A stretch of 64,000 nt of DNA from Acidaminococcaceae bacterium (GCA_022484685.1 JAKVKY010000007.1:1-64000); one strand, 5' to 3'. Counted from the first letter of the stretch, positions 53,249 through 63,591 are shown. The notes: generated by a model not told the origin, from the sequence alone. Translations and numbers: made by a program.

Positions 53249-54072
53249 AATGCTGCTGCTAACTCCTCATTCGTAATGATATCCCGGGGTAAACTTAAAC
53301 CGGCATGGCGTAAATCCGCCGCCACGGTTGCCGCCAGCGGCGCTTCCAGGTGCAGGGTTTGTAGTTCCGCCACCCTGCTAAAAACTTCCGCCGGTTTTCC
53401 CTGCATAACTATCTGGCCGTGGTCCATGACAATGACCCGGTCCGCCTGCATGGCTTCGTTCATATAGTGTGTGATATAGACAAATGTAATCTGTTTTTCC
53501 CTTTGTAATTTTTTTACCGTGGCCATAATTTCTTTTCGTCCCAGCGGATCCAGCATCGCCGTCGGTTCATCCATCACGATACAGCGCGGCTCCAAAGCCA
53601 CCACGCCGGCAATCGCCACCCGCTGTTTCTGACCACCGCTCAAAAGATGGGGAGCATGCAGCGCATAGGCGCTCATATCCACCGCCTTTAAGGCCGTTTC
53701 CACCCGGGGCCGGATTTCTGCATGAGGCACGCCGATATTTTCCAGGCCAAACGCCACATCCTCTTCCACCACGGCAGCCACAATCTGATTGTCAGGATTT
53801 TGAAAGACCATCCCCACCGTCTGCCGGATATCCCAGAGGTGACTTTCGTCCTGCGTGTCCATACCGTTCACCAGACATTTGCCTCCAGTGGGTAAAAGCA
53901 GGGCATTAAGATGCTTAGCCAGCGTGGATTTACCACATCCGTTAGCGCCAATCACGGCTAAGAATTCTCCCTGCTCAATTTGTAAATTTAGCTTCTGCAA
54001 AGCCAGGACCTGATTATTTTCCGCATCCGTATAGGCGTGGGTCAAATCCTGCAGCTCAATCAATGGTTGCAT
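53239..54072 (-). CDS. ecfA1: ECF transporter ATPase EcfA1
   Basis: 277-aa ABC ATPase, partner of EcfA2. Walker A GANGCGKSTLAKHL, Q-loop FQNPDNQIVAAVV, signature LSGGQKQRVAIAG, Walker B CIVMDEPTAMLDP, switch YITHYMNEA. Start at 54072 has GAGGAGG 4 nt upstream. The unit has its own promoter (54100-54128) behind the rplQ terminator, so it is expressed separately from the ribosomal cluster. Confidence 0.95.
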   Translation of the reverse strand: MQPLIELQDLTHAYTDAENNQVLALQKLNLQIEQGEFLAVIGANGCGKSTLAKHLNALLLPTGGKCLVNGMDTQDESHLWDIRQTVGMVFQNPDNQIVAAVVEEDVAFGLENIGVPHAEIRPRVETALKAVDMSAYALHAPHLLSGGQKQRVAIAGVVALEPRCIVMDEPTAMLDPLGRKEIMATVKKLQREKQITFVYITHYMNEAMQADRVIVMDHGQIVMQGKPAEVFSRVAELQTLHLEAPLAATVAADLRHAGLSLPRDIITNEELAAALCR

Positions 54073-54099
54073 ACAGCCTCCTCTAATCGTCACCTATAC

Positions 54100-54128
54100 A
54101 TTATATCTGGCTCCGCCCGTGACGTCAA
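54100..54128 (-). promoter_or_regulatory. Promoter of ecfA1-ecfA2-ecfT-truA
   Basis: Minus strand TTGACG (54123-54128), 17-nt spacer, TATAAT (54100-54105); about 28 nt before the ecfA1 start, so the leader is very short. Confidence 0.88.
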
Positions 54129-54191
54129 CCTTATTATAGCTTCGTGTTAACTTAATTTAAAGCTTAGCAGCTTGTTATCCCGACTGCTGCA

Positions 54192-54221
54192 TAAAAAAAG
54201 CAGAGGCAGGCTGCCTCTGCT
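54192..54221 (-). terminator. Terminator after rplQ
   Basis: Near-perfect palindrome AGCAGAGGCAG/CTGCCTCTGCT then TTTTTTTATG on the minus strand. Marks the end of the spc/alpha transcript. Confidence 0.93.
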
Positions 54222-54234
54222 AATTTTTAGATCC

Positions 54235-54576
54235 TCAGATCAATTCGATGATGGCCATCTCGGCCGCATCACCACGACGGGGGGCTAACCGGTAAATACG
54301 GGTATAGCCGCCATTCCTGTCTTTATACTTCGGAGCAATTTCATCAACCAATTTCTTGGTTGCAACTTCATCAACCAGGACTGCATTTACTTGACGACGG
54401 GCGTTTAAGTCGCCGGCCTTAGCTACGGTAATCAGCTTAGCTACATGCTTGCTGATTTCCTTAGCCTTGGTGATGGTCGTCTCGATACGTCCCTGTTTGA
54501 TAAGAGCGCCTAAAACGCTGCGAAATAAGGCTTTGCGGTTACCAGAATTACGGCCTAACTTTCTATAAAATGCCAT
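54235..54576 (-). CDS. rplQ: 50S ribosomal protein L17
   Basis: 113 aa, located at the peptide-exit rim of the large subunit. Family start [33 protein letters not shown] and end [22 protein letters not shown], each recognisable in part. Last gene of the ribosomal cluster, 18 nt after rpoA, ahead of a strong terminator. Confidence 0.98.
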   Translation of the reverse strand: MAFYRKLGRNSGNRKALFRSVLGALIKQGRIETTITKAKEISKHVAKLITVAKAGDLNARRQVNAVLVDEVATKKLVDEIAPKYKDRNGGYTRIYRLAPRRGDAAEMAIIELI

Positions 54577-54593
54577 TAGTTCCGACTCCCTTC

Positions 54594-55559
54594 TTATTCT
54601 TCGTCATCCTTGCGCAAGGACAAACCCAGATCAGCTAACTTTTTCTTAACTTCTTCCAAGGACTTGGTACCCAGGTTACGTACCTTTTTCAAATCAGCCT
54701 CGGACTTTTTCGTTAAATCACCCACGAAATTGATACCGGCGCGGCGCAGACAATTGTTGGAACGTACTGAGAAATCCAGTTCCTCAATGGTCATGCTCAG
54801 CTTGGGATCAATTCCGGGCTCGGCTTCGGTCTTACCTTGAGTATCCTTCGGTACCGTCGGATCCAGGGCAGGCTCGGTGCCGTTCTGGAACAATTTCAGA
54901 TAACCAATCATGATGGTGGAAGCCATGCTGATGGCGCTGTCCGGCTCAATACTACCGTCGGTCCACACTTCCATGGTCAACTTATCATAGTTGGTGACAT
55001 TACCTACACGCGTATCCGTCACACCAAATTTTACTCTGGTGATGGGCGAATAAATAGAATCAACAGGAATGATGCCAATAATCTGGTCTTCCTTTTTGTT
55101 CTTTTCGGCAGGTACATAACCAGTGCCCTTATCAACAAAGATATCCATCTTCAGGCTGCCATCCTTATCCAGGGTAGCAATATGTAAATCCGGATTCAGG
55201 ATCTCAATGTCGCTGTCAGGCGCAATATCTGCAGCAGTAACTTCCTGCTCGCCGCTAACATCAATGCTTAACGTCTTGGGTTCATTGGAATGCATCTTCA
55301 GACACAAACCTTTAATATTCAGGATGATGTCAGCAACATCCTCCCGTACACCGGGAAGCGTGGTGAACTCATGGAGTACACCTTCTATTTTTACACCGGT
55401 AACGGCAGCGCCTTCCAGGGAAGAGAGCAGCACACGACGCAGGCTGTTGCCCAACGTAATGCCATAACCTCTTTCCAAAGGCTCCCAAACATATTTGCCA
55501 TAACGCTTGTCTTCGGAAAGCTCAGAAGAAACCAACTTAGGGTTTACAATTTCAATCAT
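54594..55559 (-). CDS. rpoA: RNA polymerase alpha subunit
   Basis: 321 aa. N-terminal assembly domain ([31 protein letters not shown], with [18 protein letters not shown]), an about 20-residue linker rich in acidic residues, and the C-terminal domain ([43 protein letters not shown]) that contacts UP elements and activators. Length is slightly above the usual 314-315. Hairpin before it in the leader (55580-55598). Confidence 0.98.
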   Translation of the reverse strand: MIEIVNPKLVSSELSEDKRYGKYVWEPLERGYGITLGNSLRRVLLSSLEGAAVTGVKIEGVLHEFTTLPGVREDVADIILNIKGLCLKMHSNEPKTLSIDVSGEQEVTAADIAPDSDIEILNPDLHIATLDKDGSLKMDIFVDKGTGYVPAEKNKKEDQIIGIIPVDSIYSPITRVKFGVTDTRVGNVTNYDKLTMEVWTDGSIEPDSAISMASTIMIGYLKLFQNGTEPALDPTVPKDTQGKTEAEPGIDPKLSMTIEELDFSVRSNNCLRRAGINFVGDLTKKSEADLKKVRNLGTKSLEEVKKKLADLGLSLRKDDEE

Positions 55560-55579
55560 GCGGAAAGCCTCCTTCTCTC

Positions 55580-55598
55580 GCGTATTACCACAATACGC
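55580..55598 (-). promoter_or_regulatory. Hairpin between rpsD and rpoA
   Basis: Perfect 7-bp stem GCGTATT/AATACGC with a 5-nt loop, about 20 nt before the rpoA start, in the 70-nt rpsD-rpoA gap (longest gap within this cluster). No U-tract, so it is more likely an RNA-processing or translation-control element than a terminator. Confidence 0.5.
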
Positions 55599-55628
55599 CT
55601 ACTAGTGGGTGGCACAGATGTCCTAGGA

Positions 55629-56255
55629 TTACTTGGAGTACAATTCAACAATGGACTGTTCAGCAACAGGAACATCTATTTCCTCACGAGTCGGGAACCT
55701 GTCAACTTTACCACTCATGTTCTGAGCATCTAAAACGAGCCAGGCAGGAACGGTCTTGGCAGCCAGAGTTTCGGCTAATCCCTTGAAGCATTCCTTCTTA
55801 CGGCTGGCTTCCATGATGGTAATAACATCACCCGCTTTAACATAAGCGGAAGGAATGTCTACGCGCTTGCCATTAACTGCTACATGGCCGTGCGTTACCA
55901 GCTGGCGAGCCAGGCTGCGGCTGCTTACAAAACCCAGACGGTAAACTACGTTGTCCAGTCTTCTTTCGAGCAGGATCAGTAAGTTTAAACCAGTCATACC
56001 AGGCTGACGTTCAGCCTTGACGAAAATCTTATGGAACTGACGCTCCAGGATACCATAAATACGTTTTGCTTTTTGTTTTTCCCGCAATTGCTGGCCGTAT
56101 TCGGATACCTTCTTACGATCCTGACCATGTTGACCAGGAGCATAGGAGCGAATATCAAAGGCACATTTCTTCGTATAGCATCTGTCGCCCTTCAGGAACA
56201 GTTTGCATCCTTCGCGGCGGCACATACGGCAATCCGCTTCAGTATATCTTGCCAT
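55629..56255 (-). CDS. rpsD: 30S ribosomal protein S4 (zinc-binding form)
   Basis: 208 aa, primary 16S rRNA binder that also regulates translation of its own unit in some bacteria. Start [30 protein letters not shown] carries four cysteines in a C-x2-C pattern typical of the zinc form; S4 RNA-binding domain is [28 protein letters not shown]. Zinc-independent paralogues are not in the window. Confidence 0.98.
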   Translation of the reverse strand: MARYTEADCRMCRREGCKLFLKGDRCYTKKCAFDIRSYAPGQHGQDRKKVSEYGQQLREKQKAKRIYGILERQFHKIFVKAERQPGMTGLNLLILLERRLDNVVYRLGFVSSRSLARQLVTHGHVAVNGKRVDIPSAYVKAGDVITIMEASRKKECFKGLAETLAAKTVPAWLVLDAQNMSGKVDRFPTREEIDVPVAEQSIVELYSK

Positions 56256-56278
56256 CTATTGTTTACACCTCCTACAAA

Positions 56279-56674
56279 TTAAACTCTTCTGCGTTTCGGC
56301 GGACGGCAACCATTATGAGGAATCGGAGTAACATCCTTAATGGAATTTACTTCGAGACCAGTAGCCTGAAGCGCACGAATTGCTGCTTCACGACCAGCTC
56401 CCGGACCCTTAACGTATACTTCTACAGTTTTCAAACCATGTTCCATAGCTGCCTTGGTTGCAGTTTCTGCAGCCATCTGGGCAGCGAACGGAGTGCTCTT
56501 GCGGCTGCCGCGGAAGCCTAAGCCACCGGAGCTTGCCCAACTCAGCACATTACCGGACATGTCGGAAATGGTCACTATCGTATTATTGAAAGTAGACTTA
56601 ATATGAGCAACACCACTTTCAACATTCTTGCTTACTTTTTTCTTGTTGCGAACAACTTTCTTAACTGCTGCCAC
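56279..56674 (-). CDS. rpsK: 30S ribosomal protein S11
   Basis: 131 aa, small-subunit platform protein near the mRNA exit. Family segments [19 protein letters not shown] and ending [11 protein letters not shown] are present. Start is GTG with GGAGGG upstream. Between rpsM and rpsD. Confidence 0.98.
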   Translation of the reverse strand: MAAVKKVVRNKKKVSKNVESGVAHIKSTFNNTIVTISDMSGNVLSWASSGGLGFRGSRKSTPFAAQMAAETATKAAMEHGLKTVEVYVKGPGAGREAAIRALQATGLEVNSIKDVTPIPHNGCRPPKRRRV

Positions 56675-56696
56675 TCGTGTAACCCTCCCTTACTTC

Positions 56697-57065
56697 TTAT
56701 TTCTTAGCGCCAGGCGCTTTTCTCGGGCCCTTACGGGTACGAGCATTATTCTTGGTATTCTGACCACGAACAGGAAGTCCTGCGCGATGTCTTCTGCCGC
56801 GATAGCTACCGATTTCAATCAAACGCTTAATATTTAAGGATTCCTCACGACGGAGGTCGCCTTCAATCTTATAGCCTTCGTTTTCGATGGTCTCACGAAT
56901 TTTACTTACTTCTTCTTCGGTGAGATCGCGCACCCGGGTATCAGGGTTAATGCCGGTCTTAGCTAAAATCTCACGGGATAATGTCAGTCCAATACCAAAA
57001 ATATAACGCAGAGCATACTCAACGCGTTTATCTCTCGGTAAATCGACACCAGCAATACGTGCCAT
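56697..57065 (-). CDS. rpsM: 30S ribosomal protein S13
   Basis: 122 aa, head protein that bridges to L5 and contacts P-site t[28 protein letters not shown] start, C-terminal basic extension [29 protein letters not shown] before the ATG. Adjacent to rpmJ. Confidence 0.98.
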   Translation of the reverse strand: MARIAGVDLPRDKRVEYALRYIFGIGLTLSREILAKTGINPDTRVRDLTEEEVSKIRETIENEGYKIEGDLRREESLNIKRLIEIGSYRGRRHRAGLPVRGQNTKNNARTRKGPRKAPGAKK

Positions 57066-57082
57066 TAAAGTGCACCTCCTTC

Positions 57083-57196
57083 TTATCCTTGTCTTTGTTT
57101 ATGTTTCGGATTCTCGCAAATTACCATTACATGGCCTTTGCGCTTAATAATCTTACATTTTTCACAAATCTTCTTTACAGACGGCCTGACTTTCAT
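57083..57196 (-). CDS. rpmJ: 50S ribosomal protein L36 (zinc type)
   Basis: 37 aa, too short for most ORF listings: [20 protein letters not shown], ending [12 protein letters not shown]. CxxC...C...H is the zinc ribbon of the C+ form. ATG at 57196 with AGGAGGTAG upstream. In the canonical infA-rpmJ-rpsM order. Confidence 0.96.
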   Translation of the reverse strand: MKVRPSVKKICEKCKIIKRKGHVMVICENPKHKQRQG

Positions 57197-57225
57197 AATT
57201 GCTACCTCCTCATGCCTGTCTCCGG

Positions 57226-57444
57226 TTATTTAAACCGGTAAGTAATCCTACCGCGATTTAAATCGTACGGGGTAAGTTCAACCGTCACCCTGTCACCCGG
57301 CAAAATCTTGATGAAATTCATCCTGATCTTACCAGAAATATGCGCCAGGATAACATGGTCATTTTGTAACTTCACCTTAAACATAGCATTAGGCAGGGAT
57401 TCCAAAATTGTGCCTTCTACTTCGATTACATCCTGTTTTGACAC
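57226..57444 (-). CDS. infA: Translation initiation factor IF-1
   Basis: 72-aa S1-like OB-fold factor that occupies the A site during initiation. [40 protein letters not shown] is diagnostic. Start is GTG, AGGAGG upstream. Follows adk by 13 nt; the map gene that commonly sits between adk and infA in Bacillota is absent. Confidence 0.98.
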   Translation of the reverse strand: MSKQDVIEVEGTILESLPNAMFKVKLQNDHVILAHISGKIRMNFIKILPGDRVTVELTPYDLNRGRITYRFK

Positions 57445-57457
57445 AGTTTCTTACCTC

Positions 57458-58108
57458 CTACTTTCTGCTGTCCAGACTACTCTTCACAGCGCTGTATACC
57501 TTATCAATCGGCTGTGTGCCGTCGATATTGATATAGATGCCCTGCTTCTTGTAGTAGCTGATTAAAGGTTCCGTTTGAGAATGATAAGCGGCCAGACGGT
57601 TCTTCACCGTTTCAGCCTTATCATCATCCCGCTGGTAAAGATCGCCGCCGCATTTATCGCAGATACCTTCAACCTTAGGCGGGTTAAAAGTAATGTGATA
57701 GGTGGCACCGCATTTTTTGCAAATACGGCGTCCCGTGACACGGTCAACCAAGTCTTTATCAGGCACTTCGATATTTACCACACCGGTGAGCTTAATGCCC
57801 AGGTCCTTCAAGATTCCGTCCAGAGCCACAGCTTGTTCCTGCGTTCTGGGGAAACCATCCAGGATAAAACCCTTGGCACACTCAGGTTTGGCAAGTCCTT
57901 CCCGTACGATGCCGATGGTAACCACATCAGGTACCAGACCGCCGGCATCCATATACTTCTTGGCTTCCTTGCCCAGTTCCGTTCCTTGAGAAACGGCAGC
58001 CCGGAACATATCGCCTGTAGAAATATGGGGAATCTTATATGCGTCAATGAGTTTTTCTGCTTGGGTGCCTTTGCCGGCACCGGGAGGTCCCATTAAAAGA
58101 ATATACAT
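57458..58108 (-). CDS. adk: Adenylate kinase (zinc lid)
   Basis: Interconverts AMP+ATP and 2 ADP. 216 aa: P-loop [10 protein letters not shown] at residue 7, NMP-binding domain, and a long lid with four cysteines CKKCGATYH and CDKCGGDL forming the Gram-positive zinc site, then [12 protein letters not shown]. Between secY and infA. Confidence 0.97.
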   Translation of the reverse strand: MYILLMGPPGAGKGTQAEKLIDAYKIPHISTGDMFRAAVSQGTELGKEAKKYMDAGGLVPDVVTIGIVREGLAKPECAKGFILDGFPRTQEQAVALDGILKDLGIKLTGVVNIEVPDKDLVDRVTGRRICKKCGATYHITFNPPKVEGICDKCGGDLYQRDDDKAETVKNRLAAYHSQTEPLISYYKKQGIYINIDGTQPIDKVYSAVKSSLDSRK

Positions 58109-58120
58109 TCTAATCCTCCT

Positions 58121-59377
58121 CTACTTCATAAAGCCCTGGTAATGACGCATCAATACCAAAGACTCAATTTGTTTCATGGTTTCCAGAGCTACACCTACCA
58201 CGATCAGGAGGGCCGTACCACCAAAGTAGATGCCCTGAATACCAGTGATAGCTGCAATCGCATGAGGCATTAACGCAATCAAGGCCAGGAAAATGGCGCC
58301 CGAAAGAGTGATTCTGCTCATAATGCGGTCCAGATACTCAGTGGTCGGTTTACCAGGACGCAAGCCGGGTATGAAACCGCCCATCTTTTTAATATTATCG
58401 CTCATGTCTGTGATATTCAGCGTTACCGCCGTGTAGAAATATGTAAAGAAGAGAATGAGGATAACATAGAGGGTTGTTTGGATGGGAGAACCCCAGGCAA
58501 ACCAACCGGTAATCGTCTTTAGCCAGCCCACGTTCACAAACTGGGCAATGGTAGCCGGGAACATCAACAGTGACGAAGCAAAGATGATGGGGATTACACC
58601 TGCCTGGTTAACACGCAGCGGAATGTAGCTGCTGTGTCCGCCATACATCTTGCGGCCTACCACACGTTTGGCGTATTGCACGGGTACTTTGCGGATACCC
58701 TGGGTAATTGCTACTACAAAGGCAATCATCAGGAGCGCAATAACCACGAACAAGAAGACGCTTAGTACACTGACAGTACCGGCCTGCAGGTATTTATATA
58801 AAATACCTAACGCGTCCGGCAACCTGGATACGATACCGGCAAAGATGATTAACGAAATACCGTTGCCAATACCAAATTGGGTTATTTCCTCACCAATCCA
58901 CATTAAGAGGATCGTGCCAGCTGTCAGGGTAATTGTAATCAGGAGCACCGAGAAGAAACTGAAGTTATCAATTGCTTCCCTTAAGCCATAAGCCATGCCC
59001 AGGGCCTGAATAAGAGCCAGGCCTACCGTACAGTAACGCGTAACCTTATTGGTTTTCTTGAAACCTTCCTCACCTTCCTTGGACCATTCGTCCAGGGTCG
59101 GGATAACAACTTTTAACAGTTGCAGGATAATGGAGGCGTTGATATACGGGGTGATGCTCATGGCGAAGACGGAGAATTTACTCAGGGCGCCGCCAGAAAA
59201 CAGATCCAAAAGACCGAACAGGTTGCCATTATTGAACAACCTTTCAATCATGGCCGGATTCACACCAGGTACCGGAATATGGGTACCCAGACGGAAAATG
59301 ACGAACATGGCCAGAGTAAATAGAATCTTGCGTCTCAGCTCCGTGATCTTAAAAATATTTGCAAGAGCTGAACCCAA
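58121..59377 (-). CDS. secY: Protein translocase subunit SecY
   Basis: Pore of the Sec translocon. 418 aa with about ten membrane helices; signatures GTHIPVPGVNP (early loop), GGALSKFSVFAMSITPYINASIILQLL and the QGIRKVPVQYAKRV loop. Start is TTG, 1 nt behind the rplO stop with GAGGTGATC as ribosome binding site; ends next to adk. Confidence 0.97.
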   Translation of the reverse strand: MGSALANIFKITELRRKILFTLAMFVIFRLGTHIPVPGVNPAMIERLFNNGNLFGLLDLFSGGALSKFSVFAMSITPYINASIILQLLKVVIPTLDEWSKEGEEGFKKTNKVTRYCTVGLALIQALGMAYGLREAIDNFSFFSVLLITITLTAGTILLMWIGEEITQFGIGNGISLIIFAGIVSRLPDALGILYKYLQAGTVSVLSVFLFVVIALLMIAFVVAITQGIRKVPVQYAKRVVGRKMYGGHSSYIPLRVNQAGVIPIIFASSLLMFPATIAQFVNVGWLKTITGWFAWGSPIQTTLYVILILFFTYFYTAVTLNITDMSDNIKKMGGFIPGLRPGKPTTEYLDRIMSRITLSGAIFLALIALMPHAIAAITGIQGIYFGGTALLIVVGVALETMKQIESLVLMRHYQGFMK

Positions 59378-59378
59378 A

Positions 59379-59819
59379 TTAGATCACCTCTACTTTTCCG
59401 CCGGCAGCTTTAATCTTTTCTTCAGCTTTTTTGCTGAAGCCCATAGCCTGGACAGTGAGTTTCTTTGTCAAATCGCCATGACCCAGGACTCTGATCCCGT
59501 CACGAACGTTCTTCACTAAACCACACTCAACCAGCATTACGGGTTCAACTACAGTACCGTCTTCAAAGCAATTGAGAGTTCCAACATTAATTTCAGTGTA
59601 TTCCTTAGCAAATTTATTATAGAAACCACGTTTCGGTAAACGCAGATATAACGGCTTTTGACCACCTTCAAAACCAGGACGCTTTACACCGCCGGAGCGG
59701 GCATGTTGTCCTTTGGTGCCTTTGCCAGCAGTTTTACCTAAACCACTGCCCAGGCCGCGGCCAACGCGTACATGAACCTTTTTAGATCCCGGTGCGGGAT
59801 GTAATTCATGCAAATTCAT
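59379..59819 (-). CDS. rplO: 50S ribosomal protein L15
   Basis: 146 aa, late-assembly protein of the large subunit. Gly-rich basic start [41 protein letters not shown] is typical. Between rpmD and secY. Confidence 0.98.
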   Translation of the reverse strand: MNLHELHPAPGSKKVHVRVGRGLGSGLGKTAGKGTKGQHARSGGVKRPGFEGGQKPLYLRLPKRGFYNKFAKEYTEINVGTLNCFEDGTVVEPVMLVECGLVKNVRDGIRVLGHGDLTKKLTVQAMGFSKKAEEKIKAAGGKVEVI

Positions 59820-59839
59820 TTTTGCAGCACCTCCTTGTC

Positions 59840-60025
59840 TTAAGCTTCTACTTCTTCAACCTTCACGAGATGTTCAACCTTGTGAATCATCCCACGGATA
59901 GTCGGATTATCTTCCTGTACAGCAGTAGTACGAATTTTTCCTAAGCCAAGCGCCCTAACAGTTAACCGTTGATCTATGGAATAATGCATGGGGCTTTTGG
60001 TCAGCGTGATCTTAATCTTTTTCAT
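59840..60025 (-). CDS. rpmD: 50S ribosomal protein L30
   Basis: 61 aa: [27 protein letters not shown], ending [16 protein letters not shown]. Start set at 60025 where AGGAGG is 9 nt upstream, not at the longer frame start 60049. Confidence 0.97.
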   Translation of the reverse strand: MKKIKITLTKSPMHYSIDQRLTVRALGLGKIRTTAVQEDNPTIRGMIHKVEHLVKVEEVEA

Positions 60026-60039
60026 CGTGCTATACCTCC

Positions 60040-60627
60040 TTAGCTCCAAAGTTCCTGAACGGTCTTGCCACGCAGAGCGGCAACAGTGCTGGCGTTCTTT
60101 AACAAGGACAGACCTTGCAGGGTTGCACGAACCATGTTGTTCGGATTATGGGAACCCTGGCTCTTGGTCAGGATATCACGAACACCGGCCAGTTCCAGTA
60201 CGGCACGTACCGGACCACCGGCGATAATACCGGTACCAGGGGCAGCAGGCCTTAAGAAAACACGGCCGGCGCCAAACACACCGATAATCTCATGAGGAAT
60301 GGTCGTACCACGCAGGGTTACGGTTACCAGATTCTTCTTGGCATCTTCCACACCCTTGCGGATAGCTTCCGGAACCTCGGCAGCCTTGCCCAGGCCCATG
60401 CCGACATGGCCCTTACCATCGCCAACAACAATCAGTGCAGCGAAGGAGAAACGACGTCCGCCTTTTACGACCTTAGCAACACGGTTGATGAATACAACCT
60501 TTTCGTTAAAACCATCATCCGGTTTCTCACGTCTATCGCGTCTATCACGTCTTTCGCGTCTATCACGCTTTTCACCGCGCGGTGCACGATTATCGTGGTT
60601 ATCTTGCTTATTATCAAAATTAGCCAA
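60040..60627 (-). CDS. rpsE: 30S ribosomal protein S5 with charged N-terminal extension
   Basis: 195 aa, about 28 longer than usual at the N-terminus. The extension (residues 7-40) is almost all Arg, Asp, Glu and Lys ([16 protein letters not shown]) and its DNA is four 9-bp repeats at 60530-60565. The S5 core follows ([48 protein letters not shown]). Start is TTG, with GGAGG 9 nt upstream. Accuracy protein near the decoding centre. Confidence 0.95.
   Translation of the reverse strand: MANFDNKQDNHDNRAPRGEKRDRRERRDRRDRREKPDDGFNEKVVFINRVAKVVKGGRRFSFAALIVVGDGKGHVGMGLGKAAEVPEAIRKGVEDAKKNLVTVTLRGTTIPHEIIGVFGAGRVFLRPAAPGTGIIAGGPVRAVLELAGVRDILTKSQGSHNPNNMVRATLQGLSLLKNASTVAALRGKTVQELWS
60530..60565 (-). 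repeat. Four 9-bp tandem repeats in rpsE
   Basis: CGTCTATC(G/A) units on the plus strand (four in a row, one with a T for A change), encoding [11 protein letters not shown] on the minus strand. In-frame, so copy number changes would only lengthen or shorten the tail. Confidence 0.9.
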
Positions 60628-60646
60628 AATGTTATTCCTCCTTCTC

Positions 60647-61018
60647 TTAGAATTTCAGACCAGCTTCACGAGCTGCGTCTGCTAATGCGGCAACACGACC
60701 ATGATACAGGTAGCCGCCACGATCAAATACTACTTCTTTAATACCCTTAGCCAGTGCTTTTTCAGCAATTTCCTTGCCAATAACCTTGGCTGCTTCCACA
60801 TTACCGCCATACGTTGCTTTCTTATCTTTTTCTACGGTGCTGGCAGCAACAAGGGTTTCACCGGTTACATCATTGATAATCTGAGCATAAATGTTGCTCA
60901 AAGAACGGTATACATTCAGACGGGGTCTTTCAGCAGTACCGGTGATATATCTACGAGAACGTACATGACGTTTCTGACGTTTCTCGTTCTTGTCCACTCT
61001 CTTAAACAAGAGCTTCAC
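60647..61018 (-). CDS. rplR: 50S ribosomal protein L18
   Basis: 123 aa, 5S rRNA-binding. Core [32 protein letters not shown] and end [24 protein letters not shown]. The start is GTG (61018); a TTG at 61009 with GGAG 8 nt upstream is also possible. Confidence 0.96.
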   Translation of the reverse strand: MKLLFKRVDKNEKRQKRHVRSRRYITGTAERPRLNVYRSLSNIYAQIINDVTGETLVAASTVEKDKKATYGGNVEAAKVIGKEIAEKALAKGIKEVVFDRGGYLYHGRVAALADAAREAGLKF

Positions 61019-61036
61019 TCCCTTCCTTAGAAATTA

Positions 61037-61585
61037 TTACTTAGCCTTAGCGCCGGCGGCCTTGCCGACCTTACGACGAACATATTCGCCTTCATAACGG
61101 ATGCCCTTGCCTTTATAGGGTTCAGGCGGACGCAGGTTGCGCAACTTAGAAGCTACGTCGCCTACCAGTTCCTTATCGGCGCCATGAATAACGATCTTGT
61201 TAGGAGCCGGTACTTCGAAAGTAATTCCGGCAGGCGGCTCTTCAACTACAGGATGAGAAAAACCCAACGTGAAGTTGATAGCTTTGCCTTTCATTGCGGC
61301 ACGGTAACCAACACCCTGGATATCCAGCTTTTTGCTGAAACCGGTGGTTACGCCAACAATCATATTATTAATCAGGGTACGGGACAAACCATGCAGAGCA
61401 CGGTTATCTTGTTCGTCATCGGGACGCTCAACCGTAATCTTACCATCTTTCATGGTGAGCTTCATATTCTTGTGAATCTGACGAGAAAGTTCGCCTTTCG
61501 GTCCTTTCACAGTAACATGGTTATTTTCAATCTTTACTGTTACCCCAGCAGGGACAGTGATTGGCATCTTACCAATTCTAGACAC
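61037..61585 (-). CDS. rplF: 50S ribosomal protein L6
   Basis: 182 aa, near the GTPase centre. SRIGKMPITVPAGVTVKIENNHVTVKGPKGEL start and PEPYKGKGIRYEGEYVRRKVGKAAG end. Start is GTG with GGAGGT upstream. Confidence 0.98.
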   Translation of the reverse strand: MSRIGKMPITVPAGVTVKIENNHVTVKGPKGELSRQIHKNMKLTMKDGKITVERPDDEQDNRALHGLSRTLINNMIVGVTTGFSKKLDIQGVGYRAAMKGKAINFTLGFSHPVVEEPPAGITFEVPAPNKIVIHGADKELVGDVASKLRNLRPPEPYKGKGIRYEGEYVRRKVGKAAGAKAK

Positions 61586-61610
61586 TTGTGGGCACCTCCT
61601 ATCTTTAGTA

Positions 61611-62009
61611 TTACCAAACGTATGCTAATACTTCTCCACCAAGACCTGCCTTGCGGGCAGCCCGGTCGGTCATCAGACCTTGAGAAGTAGAAATGATTGC
61701 GATACCAAGTCCGCCAAATACCTTCGGCAGCTGGTCCTTTTGCGTGTAAACCCTCAGACCGGGTTTGGAAATACGTTTCAGACCAGAAATTACCTTTTCC
61801 TTATTGGCACCGTACTTAAGGTTGATGCGGATAACATTTTGCTTATTATCAGCTACAACTTCAAAATCTTTTATGTAGCCTTCGGTCTTCAGGATGGAAG
61901 CGATTGCCTCCTTAATCTTAGAACCGGAAACTTCAACTTTATCATGATGAACCGAATTTGCATTACGGATACGAGTAAGCATATCGGCGATGGGATCAGT
62001 CATTACCAT
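61611..62009 (-). CDS. rpsH: 30S ribosomal protein S8
   Basis: 132 aa, binds helix 21 of 16S rRNA and in Enterobacteria autoregulates spc. [23 protein letters not shown] and [28 protein letters not shown]. The outer ATG (62009) is chosen because GGAGG is 10 nt upstream of it and 16 from the inner ATG. Confidence 0.97.
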   Translation of the reverse strand: MVMTDPIADMLTRIRNANSVHHDKVEVSGSKIKEAIASILKTEGYIKDFEVVADNKQNVIRINLKYGANKEKVISGLKRISKPGLRVYTQKDQLPKVFGGLGIAIISTSQGLMTDRAARKAGLGGEVLAYVW

Positions 62010-62039
62010 TCTTCGATGGCCTCCTTCCTAAAAGAGTTC

Positions 62040-62225
62040 TTACCAACTTGCCTTGGTCACACCGGGAATATCGCCTTTGTAACTATATTCACGGAAGCAG
62101 ATACGGCAAAGACCGAATTTACGCATATAACCGTGAGGTCTGCCACAGATCTTACAACGATTATAACGGCGTACTTTGAATTTCGGCTCGCGTTTCCACT
62201 TTTCAATCAATGATGTCTTAGCCAA
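62040..62225 (-). CDS. rpsN: 30S ribosomal protein S14, type Z
   Basis: 61 aa, zinc-binding short form with [20 protein letters not shown]. Start is TTG with AGGAGG 8 nt upstream. Between rplE and rpsH. Confidence 0.97.
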   Translation of the reverse strand: MAKTSLIEKWKREPKFKVRRYNRCKICGRPHGYMRKFGLCRICFREYSYKGDIPGVTKASW

Positions 62226-62243
62226 GATTTAATCCTCCTCACT

Positions 62244-62789
62244 CTATGCGCTGAAGGGCATGCCGAGAAGCCTGAGCAACTCTCTTGCTTCTTCGTCAGT
62301 CTTTGCGGTGGTCACAATGATGATATCCATGCCACGCGCCTTGTCAACCTTATCATACTCGATTTCCGGGAAAATTAACTGTTCTTTCAGGCCCAGGGCA
62401 TAATTGCCACGACCATCGAAAGATGCGGTACTTACACCACGGAAGTCACGTACACGGGGCAGTGCCAGGTTCATCAACTTGTCCAGGAAAAAGTACATCC
62501 GGTCACCACGCAGGGTAACTTTAGCACCGATAGGCATCCCGGCACGAAGTTTGAAAGCCGCGATGGATTTCTTAGCTTTCGTGACAATAGGTTTCTGACC
62601 GGAAATAGTGGTCAGATCAGATACTGCTGATTCCATAGCCTTACTGTTCGTTACGGCCTCACCAACACCCATGTTGATGATGATCTTTTCGATCTTAGGA
62701 ATCTCCATAACATTCTTATATTTGAATTTATCCATCATGCCTTTCACAGCTTCGGATAAATACTTCTCTTGCAATCTGGTTTTCGCCAT
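62244..62789 (-). CDS. rplE: 50S ribosomal protein L5
   Basis: 181 aa, 5S rRNA-binding, bridges to S13. [41 protein letters not shown] and [19 protein letters not shown]. Between rplX and rpsN. Confidence 0.98.
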   Translation of the reverse strand: MAKTRLQEKYLSEAVKGMMDKFKYKNVMEIPKIEKIIINMGVGEAVTNSKAMESAVSDLTTISGQKPIVTKAKKSIAAFKLRAGMPIGAKVTLRGDRMYFFLDKLMNLALPRVRDFRGVSTASFDGRGNYALGLKEQLIFPEIEYDKVDKARGMDIIIVTTAKTDEEARELLRLLGMPFSA

Positions 62790-62816
62790 TTAAAAATTGT
62801 CCTCCTTTCCCGGAAA

Positions 62817-63146
62817 TTATTTATCAATTACTTCGCCGCATTTCTTGCAGGCTCTCTTAAAAGAACCGCCGTCAGCGACTTTCTTAATACGGGTGGGTTT
62901 CTTGCAAGACGGACATACCAACATTACCTTGCTGGAAGAAATTGCTGCTTCTTTCACGATAATGCCGCCTTGAGGATTACTCTGAGACGGTTTGGTATGA
63001 CGCTTTACTTTATTCACGCCTTCGATAACCACTTTGGCTTTCTTCGGCAATGCTTCGATTACTTTACCTTGCTTGCCCTTATCCTTACCGGACAGGACAA
63101 TGACGGTATCGCCTTTTTTTACATGGAGCTTTAAAGCTTCACTCAT
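62817..63146 (-). CDS. rplX: 50S ribosomal protein L24, zinc-ribbon form
   Basis: 109 aa. KOW domain ([21 protein letters not shown]) followed by a C-terminal stretch with two CxxC pairs ([23 protein letters not shown]), a zinc-ribbon variant found in part of the Bacillota. Assembly initiator for the large subunit. Confidence 0.96.
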   Translation of the reverse strand: MSEALKLHVKKGDTVIVLSGKDKGKQGKVIEALPKKAKVVIEGVNKVKRHTKPSQSNPQGGIIVKEAAISSSKVMLVCPSCKKPTRIKKVADGGSFKRACKKCGEVIDK

Positions 63147-63180
63147 GTCGGAACACCTCCTTGTGTGCTAATCTTATTTC

Positions 63181-63549
63181 TTACAGCACTTCCGGTGCCA
63201 GAGAAATGATCTTCATAAAATCTTTATCACGCAGTTCGCGCGCTACAGGCCCGAAAATACGGGTGCCGGTAGGGCTCTTGTCGTCCTTAATGATAACAGC
63301 GGCATTCTCATCAAAACGGATATAAGAACCATCCGGACGATGAATACCTTTGATGGAACGAACAACAACTGCCTTAACTACATCACTCTTTTTTACAACG
63401 CCACCTGGTGTTGCATCCTTAACAGCGCACACGATAATGTCGCCGATATTAGCATATTTACGGTAGGAACCGCCCAATACGCGAATACACATAACTTTCT
63501 TAGCGCCGGTGTTATCAGCAACATTAAGAATAGTTTGTTGTTGGATCAT
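63181..63549 (-). CDS. rplN: 50S ribosomal protein L14
   Basis: 122 aa, at the subunit interface (bridge B8). [33 protein letters not shown] and [26 protein letters not shown]. Confidence 0.98.
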   Translation of the reverse strand: MIQQQTILNVADNTGAKKVMCIRVLGGSYRKYANIGDIIVCAVKDATPGGVVKKSDVVKAVVVRSIKGIHRPDGSYIRFDENAAVIIKDDKSPTGTRIFGPVARELRDKDFMKIISLAPEVL

Positions 63550-63591
63550 GGTTTTTCCTCCCTTGCCAAAGCAACTTGCCTCTGGCAGTAA

